Assembly (NCBI GenBank): GCA_037892935.1 | Contig: JAYXKI010000008.1 | Location: 1-64,000, forward strand | DNA from: Phlebopus portentosus | Lineage: Eukaryota > Basidiomycota > Agaricomycetes > Boletales > Boletinellaceae | Length of the DNA: 64,000 bases | Direction of reading: 5' to 3' | Shown here: positions 57,001-64,000 of the stretch, piece by piece | How the letters are laid out: each line of letters begins with the position of its first letter | How positions within the stretch are numbered: the first letter of the stretch is position 1 | Program-made: the position numbers and the translations under genes | The notes under the pieces: model-generated | Databases searched by the model: none | What the model was told of the DNA's origin: nothing | Seen by the model: the letters and a program-made list of their open reading frames with translations, nothing else

Positions 57001-57944
57001 AGGTAAGGTGGCCATTTTGCCGCTTCCTTCATCCGCACATTCCTCACAAACTCTTCATCTATCTCCTCGCTCGACAGTGGCGACTCACATTCATCAGGGC
57101 AACGGGTGAACTTAACTGTTCCTAACCTCCAATCAATCTCAGGATTATGCTTCATCAACCAGTCATGTCCAAGGAAGATGTTGCTTGACGCTAAGGATGT
57201 CACTGCCAGTCGAATCTCTTCCTCGTGTTTCCCAAAGAACATTCGTACGACTACGTATTCCTTGATCAATCCAGCCTCGTTGCTTGTTCCGTCAGCATTG
57301 AAGACTGGTCTAGGCCGAATGTACCTTTGGGTGGGGAAACCATACCGTTTGACAAAACCTTCATCGATGCATGAGCCCGTGCACCCTGAGTCGATCAGTG
57401 CATGAGCATCAATGAAGTTTTCCTCTTCGAGTAGGGGGTTCGACAAGTCTACTTCGTCATCACCTGCTACCTTTGGGTGTACGATGCTAACGAAGGCGTC
57501 TAACTCCTTTCCTCCCGCCCGTCGCACGAACTGATCTGCGTCCACAATGCCCTCGCGCCATACCTCAGCCGCGCGTCTGCCTACTACATCCCACACTGCT
57601 TCAGTGACGTTCGCCTGAGCAACAACGTTCTCGCGGTAAGGTGCTTCCGCCACAACCTCATTTTTTATAGCGGTTTGATTCCGCTCTTCCTCTCTCAATT
57701 CGCCTGCTTGCGCATCTGTTCTTCTGACAAATAAATCTTCATAGACTTCGAAGTCATCGTTGTCATCTTCAGATTCATCTGGCAGTACGTCGGTAAGGAT
57801 CTTTCGAAGGATGAAACCGTCACTGGTATTCGCATCTTGATATTGTACAACAGGACGATTATATTTTAACGAGTCCAACGAAAAGAGTCCTTTAGGAGAC
57901 CGACCAGTCGTTCCGACGTCTACGCCTGGTCTTCTGGAAAACCC
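54054..57944 (-). CDS. pol: Pol polyprotein of A3 (protease, RT, RNase H, integrase, chromodomain)
   Basis: Open from the gag overlap to 54555. Counting from 57878: protease DSGCTG about residues 163-168; RT catalytic D416 (KLDVRWGYYN) and YLDD 479-482; RNase H D627, E668, D695; integrase zinc finger about 824-864 (HHDSTLAGHPG to CDCC); DD35E with D894, D954, E990. A TGA at 54557-54555 (FLDG-stop-NIRTIRP; sister copy A1 has CGA there) precedes the last 160 codons: GPY/F-like KWFGPFEVVEK and chromodomain YEVEEILDSRL...QFLVKWVGYEEATW. The chromodomain would direct integration to marked heterochromatin. Expression is by -1 slippage from gag. If the TGA is not read through, integrase lacks its targeting end. 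Confidence 0.94.
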
Positions 57945-59371
57945 TCGCCTTCTATGAGTTCTTCCAGCTCAGTGGGTACCACTCGTACATCGACGTCGTC
58001 GTCCTCTTCGAAGGAGGATTCCTTTGCTTGGCCGAGTTCCTCAAAGAGCGCCTTTCTGTCTGCTGGGACAAAGGCTGCGATGATGGCACGTATTGCTTCA
58101 CGACCTCGCGGGCATTCCCTGATGTAATGGCCCACCTGACCGCACTTGTAACAAGCACGTGTACGACGCGCCTGGTTCATCATCACATCCATGGGTTGTC
58201 CTAAGCCTCCATACGTTACTCCTGTAGCGTCACGACGATCTTGAGCGGGGGGTATGAAAGGACGGGCTGCTTGTTGAGGCGGCATAAAACGTCTCATTGG
58301 TGGTGTCGGAGCTGGTTTCATCGCTGTCGAACTAATTGTCTTCCTCCGATGTTCAGCCATCAGGTCCCTAATTTGGCGCTCGACCCTGTCGACCTTGACG
58401 GCGGCTTTCTTGAACTCTTCATATGACGTCGGTTCATTGGGCAATCTCATGACCCCTTCCACAACCTTCGGGTTTAGCGCCCTCTTCAGGCGACTCATCA
58501 ACCATTCGTCGTGTGCCTCTGTTGCTAGGCCAGCATCCACTCGACAAATGTCAAACTTGTTGAAAAACTCATCGGCGTTGAGGTCTCCTTGGTACATTGC
58601 ATCTAGTCGTTCGAAGGCCTTTTGGGATCTGGCAGGGTCATCGAACGAAGTGTCCAGCTTCTTTAAGAAGGCGTCCCAGGCGTCCGTGAATGTCAGGTTG
58701 CCGTCTGCATCGACTGCTCCACTGGTGTAACTCTCTGCCCAGCGAGCCGCAGCACCACTCTTCATGTATGACAGGGCGAACATAATCTTACTCTTGTTCG
58801 TCCTGAACTCTGACTCAGATGCGTAGATGTAGAGGCGCAGCTCTCGCTTGAAGTCCACATAATCGTGTTCACCATCGAAGTCCCTTGGTTTGGCGACGTG
58901 GACCTTCTTCGACACCTTTGATCCTTGGTTTGCACCTTCGCCTGCAGCTTGGAGCGCTAGTGCGACCGCCGTTGCGAGATCAGTCATCGCTTCCTTCGAT
59001 AATGACATCTCGTGTTCTTCTTCTTCTTCGTCTTCTTCACTCGGTATAAGCGGCGCTGGTTCTCGGAACTTTCCAAACACCGGAGAAGGCTCGACAGTGG
59101 GGGCCAACGCTTGGGTGGTCGAACCCGATGGTTCTGGTAAGGGGGCCGTTGGTTGCGTCGGAGTAGGAGGTGAGGGCTCGTCTATGTCGTCTTCTTGTTT
59201 CACTCTCCAGTGGATGGACCTTCCTTCCTTCTGGGAGTACCACCTCTTGGCAGTCTCGTCCCACCAGGCGCCGAAGACTTGATTTCCTGCTTTGACGATA
59301 TAGTGTCCCCGCGAGGCGCTCCACCTAGAGTTCGCAGGGAGGGCCGCTCGTTGCTCGTCAGTTAGCTCCAC
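57920..59371 (-). CDS. gag: Gag of A3
   Basis: About 483 residues. The N-terminal part has WSASRGHYIVKAG and WWDETAKRWYSQKEG, then a proline-rich linker, an acidic EEDEEEEEHE patch, the retrotransposon Gag core (about 165-330: PRDFDGEHDYVDFKRELRLY; RLDAMYQGDLNADEFFNKF; LKRALNPKVVEGVMRLPNEP) and the CCHC knuckle CYKCGQVGHYIREC (about 417-430). The first codon is GTG (AAGGTGGAG); no in-frame ATG occurs upstream before a stop, and the next ATG is near residue 122 after conserved sequence. An ATG-to-GTG loss is likely, unless initiation is non-AUG. Confidence 0.9.
   Translation of the reverse strand: MELTDEQRAALPANSRWSASRGHYIVKAGNQVFGAWWDETAKRWYSQKEGRSIHWRVKQEDDIDEPSPPTPTQPTAPLPEPSGSTTQALAPTVEPSPVFGKFREPAPLIPSEEDEEEEEHEMSLSKEAMTDLATAVALALQAAGEGANQGSKVSKKVHVAKPRDFDGEHDYVDFKRELRLYIYASESEFRTNKSKIMFALSYMKSGAAARWAESYTSGAVDADGNLTFTDAWDAFLKKLDTSFDDPARSQKAFERLDAMYQGDLNADEFFNKFDICRVDAGLATEAHDEWLMSRLKRALNPKVVEGVMRLPNEPTSYEEFKKAAVKVDRVERQIRDLMAEHRRKTISSTAMKPAPTPPMRRFMPPQQAARPFIPPAQDRRDATGVTYGGLGQPMDVMMNQARRTRACYKCGQVGHYIRECPRGREAIRAIIAAFVPADRKALFEELGQAKESSFEEDDDVDVRVVPTELEELIEGEGFPEDQA
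57938..57944 (-). promoter_or_regulatory. -1 frameshift slippery heptamer (A3)
   Basis: The minus strand reads GGGTTTT, positioned G GGT TTT in the gag frame, eight codons before the gag stop. The pol frame is -1 and open across the overlap. The site is conserved in A1 at 28794-28800. Confidence 0.75.
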
Positions 59372-59775
59372 CTTGATAGGCTGGGGGTGGAATGGGGATC
59401 GGGATGCTGTTCGGGCGGGACCGACTTCGGATAACCGGCTCGTCTTTGAAATTGATGACTAAACGAAAGGCTCCAAGGTAGATAATGAAGGAGATACTTG
59501 TCGACGACTGGACTCTATGCGTTACCCACAAGAAGGTTTGATGGGAGTTCCAGAGAAGGGTGATTTGGAGCGCCACGGTGATGTGATTGGTTGATACTTC
59601 GGGTACTATCGGGTCACGTCGGAGTCAATCGGACTTCGACGGGCAAGATAGGGGTTTGTTGTCTGCACGGTAGGAACCGGGTTTCGTTCGATGTCGTCCT
59701 TCGAAGATATACTTCAGGGGACACGTCACAGGCGAGTGCTCGACGACAACGGAATCGGGCGTGAGCCAGAGGTAG
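59372..59775 (-). other. Leader of A3 between primer site and gag
   Basis: About 400 bp of untranslated leader with no supported ORF; presumably holds packaging signals, though none can be recognised. Confidence 0.5.
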
Positions 59776-59786
59776 GTCTTTCTATT
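59776..59786 (-). other. Self-primer binding site of A3
   Basis: One base inside the 5' LTR the element-sense sequence is AATAGAAAGAC, the exact complement of GTCTTTCTATT in the LTR (plus-strand 60002-60012), 34 bases downstream of the TATA box. An 11-nt match at this place is the arrangement of Tf1/sushi self-priming elements; no tRNA complement is seen. Confidence 0.85.
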
Positions 59787-59787
59787 A

Positions 59788-60245
59788 TGTTAGGCGGACG
59801 GCTCAAGGACTGAGTCGAGGCAGGCCAACACAACAACAAACAAGCGTGAATGAGATAATCCCAAACACGTCGCTCCGGTCAAGACAGCTAAGACGAGGCT
59901 TAAGTCCAGACCGTCGAATGCTATGTCGCAGTGAAGGTAAGTAGAATTCAGCAAACTAATAATACAAGAGTAGATACCTATGTCGCAGTGAAGGTAAGTA
60001 GAATAGAAAGACAAGGAACGAAAGAGTCAAACTATCTACTTATATAGACTTTGGGCGCGGGAAAGGTCTACCCTAATGGGAAGTCACATGACAAGGAATG
60101 GGATGATTAGTGAGCGTGATAGAACATTGTGGAATGTTCCGGCAAAAGGATGAATAAGCGCATAAGAAAAATAAAAGAAAAGGAAAAGAATATTAAAATA
60201 AATGATGACGTCAGAAAAGAAAAGGAAAATGTTCGAGTCCTTACA
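59788..60245 (-). repeat. 5' LTR of copy A3
   Basis: 458 bp, near-identical to 53596-54053. Element-sense ends are TGTAAGGACTC and CCTAACA. Contains the promoter. Confidence 0.96.
60040..60046 (-). promoter_or_regulatory. TATA box of A3
   Basis: Minus-strand TATATAA (within TCTATATAAGTAG); predicted transcript start at 60012, where the primer-complementary word begins. Confidence 0.65.
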
Positions 60246-60250
60246 ATCCC

Positions 60251-60990
60251 CCAGCGGAACTCATACAGTTCATGGTATGCATTGGACCATACTCTACACC
60301 AACCCGACATCTCAATACCGATGTGCGAGTTGTACTTACACCCTTCGGACCACAAGACAAACAGCAAAGAGTCACATATCGAGCTGCCTACATTGCACCA
60401 AGAGCTACAATCCCACCTGGTGATGGAATCGACGTCATTGTGGAGCACTGACAGTGGAGCTTTCCATACTGGAGCAGCACCTCTATTGTCTCAGTCAGCA
60501 ACCCCACAGAATTCCGTCATAGTGGAGATACATTGGAGCAAAGTGGCGCTCAGTGGAGCAGAATGACGAAGGAAGTGATATAATGGTGGAGCAAGGTGGA
60601 GCATGGTGGAGTAAAGTGGAGAGAAGATGAGTAAGAAATAGGACAGAAAATAGATTATCTAGAAAGCATAAATAGTGTTAGAAGTAGGCCCTCTTTCCCC
60701 CATCTTTCGATCCTCTTAACACATAGTGACAAGTGTCTTAACACACTGGTGATAGTGTCCTAACACGACTCACTGTGTGCTTTGTACTACTACGCCTCTT
60801 GGAAATCCCAATCTGCTCTTACTCTACCTTGTCTCTGAAAGCATCCCTTACCAGGACTGTAACTAGGAAGGATAGTAAGGGGACCGCGTGGTACAGCTAA
60901 ACGTGGGTAGATAGATCACCTCTGCACAACATACTGCTGCTTAGGCAAAAGGATCAAAACCGGTGTAACCCCAGACCTACACCTCTAACA
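60251..60990 (+). repeat. 3' LTR of element B, right part (740 bp)
   Basis: Continues the B LTR from ccagcggaactc to CCTCTAACA, matching 42795-43534. It carries the second copy of the promoter and RNA start (ATCTTTCGATCC). Ends at the CTGAT target duplication (60991-60995). Confidence 0.95.
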
Positions 60991-62997
60991 CTGATGCTTG
61001 CTGGTATGTATAGCCGACACCCCTTTCTCCACATGTCCCCTCTCTTCTCGACGTCCTTCGGCCTCAGTCCCTCATCCTCTTATCTCTGCGCTTCTACAAC
61101 CTTTTCGACAAGTACCTCTCTTGATGTCTGAACTGTTCCTCTAACCAGCCATTCCTTCTTGACGAAAGTCACATTCTCGTTATCGCGCTTGCCCTTGTCA
61201 TAATTAGCCTGGTGTGATAACAGATCGGCTTTTCCCAACGTCTTTCCGGGTTTATGGACTAGCATGAAATTGAACTCAGCTAAATCGAGTCGCCAACGAG
61301 CTTGTCAACAATTTAGCTTCTGCAGCGATTGGAAGTACGTTAGATTTGCATGGTCTGTCCATACCTCAAAAGGTTGGTTAGCTCCCTGGAGATATTGTCA
61401 CCATTCCTTTAGAGCTTGAATGATGGCGAGCATTTCCTTGTCGTAAATCTCATAATTTCGCTCTGCCTCTAGGAATGTTGACAACCAATAAGTGATCACC
61501 TTCCATTTGCCATCTTGTTTCTGGAGAAGTACTCCACCAGTCGCAAAGTCCAACACATCTGCTTCTACACGGAAAGGGTCTTCATTGTTGGGTATCGCTA
61601 ATACGGGAGGACTACTCAAACGACTTCGCCCTACTTCCATTCCACCTTCCCCGTCAGTGTAGTCAAGGGTTTGACGACCGAACTGTAATCCTTAACAAAA
61701 CGTCGCAACCAATTTCCTAGTCCCAGGAATTGTTGCAGTTTGTGGACGTTCCTTGGAACTGGCCAGTCCTGTACTACTGCCGTCTTCTTGGGATCCATTC
61801 GAACTTCGCCATTGCCAATGATGTGCCCAAGGTACTTGACTGTGTCGACTTCAAACTCGCACTTCTGCGGCTTTAGGAAAAGTCTGTTTTGGCGAAGGAT
61901 CTCAAAGACTCATTTGGTGCATCTGTGATGTTCCTCTAGATCATTTGAGAAGATGAGAATGTCATCTAGGCAAATGATAACGATACCCTCATGGATTAGC
62001 TCCCGAAAGATGTCATTCATAAAGCCTTGGAATGTCGCTGGCGCATTACACAAGCCAAAGAACATGACTGTGGGCTCGAATAAGCCTAGATTTGTCCAAA
62101 ATGCTGCTTTCCACTCGTCTTCCTCGCGAATCTGGATGTTGTAGTATCTCCAACGAACGTCGAGCTTCATGATGTACCTTGCATCCTTGACCTTGTCGAT
62201 GAGCTCATTTATCAGCGGCAACAGGTATTTGTTCTTGACCGTCCCTTCGTTGAGCTTTCGATAGTCTTGGATTGCTTGTAAGCTCCCATTCTCTTTCTTG
62301 ATAAAGAAGAATGATGACACCATTGGAGACTTCGACTGTTGGATACGTCCTGATGCTAGGTTTTCCTCAATGAACTCCCTCATCGCTTCTTGTTCTTTTA
62401 GCGATAACGGGTAAACCTTGCAGTCGCTGGGTTTGAAATCTGATTTCAGGTCAATAGCGTGGTCTCACGTTCGGTGGTTTGGTAAGCGTTCAAACGATTC
62501 CTCACTAAAGACGTCGGTGTATTCCTCCAGGTAAGGCAGCCATTTTGCCGCTTTCTTCATCTGCACATTCCTCACAAACTCTTCATCTATCTCCTCGCTC
62601 GATAGCGACGTTTCACATTCGTCGGGGCAATGGGTGAACTTAACTGTTCCTAACCTCCAATCAATCTCAGGATTATGCTTCGTCAACCAGTCATGTCCGA
62701 GGAAGATGTTGCTTGACGCTAAGGATGTCACTGCCAGTCAAATCTCTTCCTCATGTTTCCCAAAGAACATTCGTATGACTACATATTTCTTGATCAATCC
62801 AGCCTCGTTGCTTGTTCCATCAGCATTGAAGACTGGTCTAGGCCGAATGTACCTTTGAGTGGGGAAACCATACCATTTGACAAAACCTTCATCGATGCAT
62901 GAGCCCATGCATCCTGAGTCGATCAGTGCATGAGCATCAATGAAGTTTTCCTCTTCAAGTAGGGGGTTCAACAAGTCCACTTCGTCATCACCTGCTA
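60991..62997 (-). pseudogene. pol: Pol N-terminal half of A2 (protease, RT, RNase H)
   Basis: Minus-strand homologue of A3 pol from the protease (DSGCMGSC, about 62910) through RT ([16 protein letters not shown] in place of YLDD near 61965) and RNase H (FRVEADVLDFATGGVLL) to the pre-integrase linker (LVHKPGKTLGKADLLS, about 61260). Many C-to-T/G-to-A changes, several stops, and a deletion of about 33 bp near 61626. Homology stops at 62997, before the N-terminal part of pol. Confidence 0.9.
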
Positions 62998-63215
62998 TGT
63001 TAGAAATTGCTTTAGTCAGCAGTATAGTGTGCACGTGACAGCATATAACCAAGATGTTCACACGACAAGCAAGAACGCTGGAAACCACATTAAAGAGAAT
63101 AGTTAACCAAGGACGAGCCAGTCAATGGCCAGAAGTCAAGGACGACTGCGAGAAATGCAAACAAGCACAGCAGATAGGATGAGACATTTATTGTACAATA
63201 ATCTCATCGCTCCTG
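62998..63215 (+). other. Unidentified sequence starting TGTTAGAAATTGC at the break of A2
   Basis: A2 homology ends exactly at ...CACCTGCTA and new sequence starts with TGTTAG, as an LTR insertion would. The other end is outside the window, so this is unproven. Confidence 0.4.
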
Positions 63216-63761
63216 ATGACAGAGGTGTTAGCAATGAACTTCGACATACGAGGGACGCATAGAGTATTTCCAGGATACGTTACTCAAGAAGGCATACAAC
63301 AGCCTAATATGAATTATGTGACATTTGAACATATGGTAGCAGTATTCTCACATGACGAACGAGACTATCTAATGAATGCAGGAGTACAGATTAAATTCCC
63401 AAAGCGGAAGCATAAAGAAGAATGTCAATTTATTCATATTAATATTGACATACCATACAGAAGGGGAGCTAATGAAATAGTACGACGTATAGCAGAAAAT
63501 ACGATAACTAGAGTTAAGGAATTCATTAGACTCATTGATACAGAAGGAATATCAGTAATGGACGAACGAGTCACAGAGATATCAATGGAACACAGAATCA
63601 AGTTCGTGATTGGTCCAATTAAGATTCCAATGCCACCGGAAGAAGGGTTCACAAGAATGACGACATATCTCCACAAAAGAAGCTTTCCGGTAGATGATAG
63701 AACGCCGGTGGGAAAAACCCCAGGACTTCCAGAAGAAGATGTAGTACCCCACAGGCACTGA
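63216..63761 (+). CDS. 181-codon ORF of unknown function
   Basis: ATG at 63216 to TGA at 63759-63761. The product begins MTEVLAMNFDIRGTHRVFPG and is rich in charged and aliphatic residues (IVRRIAENTITRVKEFIRLI), with no membrane segment or catalytic motif I recognise. It is open without stops in a zone where older elements are full of TGAs, so it is either young or selected. It may be the first ORF of another retroelement whose LTR begins near 62998. Confidence 0.5.
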   Translation: MTEVLAMNFDIRGTHRVFPGYVTQEGIQQPNMNYVTFEHMVAVFSHDERDYLMNAGVQIKFPKRKHKEECQFIHINIDIPYRRGANEIVRRIAENTITRVKEFIRLIDTEGISVMDERVTEISMEHRIKFVIGPIKIPMPPEEGFTRMTTYLHKRSFPVDDRTPVGKTPGLPEEDVVPHRH

Positions 63762-64000
63762 ACCTCGGAAGCCATGGAGATCGACGATCACTGATAAGGA
63801 AAGGTAATCTAATCAGGAAAGTGATAAGAAGGGAAGCGATGCATACACATCCATAGGAGTAGTAGACGAGAGGAAAGCTTTTACAACTAGCTCAGGCAAA
63901 GTAGCAGCATCAGTCAGCCATCCGAGTCGGAAGAAGAACATAAGTCCTAACTCCAAGGAGAGAAGACCATAGAACAGTAGAGAATAAATCAGTGGAGCTC
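63762..64000. other. Right edge of window, no feature seen
   Basis: Purine-rich sequence without a supported ORF. Confidence 0.4.

Larger units (their letters stand above)
53596..60245 (-). mobile_element. Chromovirus family A, copy A3, full-length and young
   Basis: 6650 bp with two 458-bp LTRs and target duplication ATCCC (53591-53595 and 60246-60250). One difference is seen between the LTRs by eye: aacgct versus aatgct, a CpG transition. Gag and pol are nearly open, so the insertion is recent. Two faults remain: the gag start codon position reads GTG, and pol has one in-frame TGA at 54557-54555. Confidence 0.96.
41957..60990 (+). mobile_element. Chromovirus family B, full-length, with long LTRs and extra genes
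   Basis: Two 1578-bp LTRs (the right one split by A3), target duplication CTGAT, self-complementary primer site, gag, pol with chromodomain, and extra ORFs. Without the A3 insertion it would be 12,379 bp. It is inserted in the integrase region of A2. Multiple TGA/TAA stops in gag, pol and accessory ORFs show that it is no longer autonomous. Confidence 0.95.
40115..62997 (-). mobile_element. Chromovirus family A, copy A2, split by a 19-kb insertion
   Basis: The outer shell of a nested cluster. Its 3' LTR (40115-40573) and pol C-terminal half (40574-41956) lie left, and its pol N-terminal half (60991-62997) lies right, of element B. Rejoining at CTGAT restores continuous homology to copy A3 around the integrase zinc finger. 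The 5' part (gag, 5' LTR) is missing because homology stops near 62997. It is heavily decayed by CpG-to-TpG/CpA changes. Confidence 0.92.

Noticed and set aside
63700..64000. Second telomere or subtelomere at the right end
   Set aside because: No CCCTAA/TTAGGG or variant repeats there; the window simply stops.

Overview
The window is one chromosome end of a filamentous fungus, most likely a mushroom-type basidiomycete (Agaricomycetes). Base 1 lies inside a telomere repeat array. Visible introns are short (47-61 bp) with GT-AG ends, the retrotransposons are fungal chromovirus/Ty3 types, and there is a Crinkler-type kinase gene. No species can be named from the sequence.

Layout. 1-108: telomere in perfect 12-bp alternation (TTAGGC/TTAGGG on the G strand). 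109-18640: a subtelomere made of broken, re-duplicated pieces of single-copy-type host genes, mostly the nuclear exportin CSE1/exportin-2 on the minus strand, joined to pieces of a NUM1/MCP5-like cortical PH-domain protein and one SAC3/GANP-domain piece. An AT-rich block plus CSE1 array at about 200-6340 is repeated directly at about 11290-18640. 18640-21600: short dyad repeats, then a roughly 2.1 kb minisatellite with an 81-bp unit. 21690-28420: a decayed Ty3/gypsy pol (family C), a converging minus-strand spliced gene with a Zn2Cys6-like cluster, and an LTR-like tract. 28421-33139: a 5'-truncated chromovirus copy (A1). 33325-40114: a small host island with a multi-exon Crinkler-like REase/kinase gene, flanked by inverted LTR relics. 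40115-62997: three-level nested chromoviruses. Old minus-strand copy A2 was split by family B (41957-60990, plus strand), whose 3' LTR was split by young minus-strand copy A3 (53596-60245). Both inner insertions have 5-bp target duplications, and the two halves of the split B LTR add up exactly to the intact B LTR (1578 bp). 62998-64000: unidentified sequence with one 181-codon ORF.

How it works. The only plausibly functional host gene is the Crinkler-like gene at 34327-37019, and even there one exon junction does not keep frame. The retroelements encode Gag, protease, RT, RNase H and integrase; families A and B end pol in a chromodomain. Both carry a sequence just inside the 5' LTR that pairs with their predicted mRNA 5' end, as in Tf1/sushi self-priming elements, and family A has a canonical -1 slippery heptamer between gag and pol. 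Nearly all in-frame stops are TGA where a sister copy or family consensus has CGA, the mark of CpG deamination. Family B also carries extra genes: a TAATG-coupled ORF pair before gag, an ORF after pol, and an antisense intron-containing gene for a small membrane protein.
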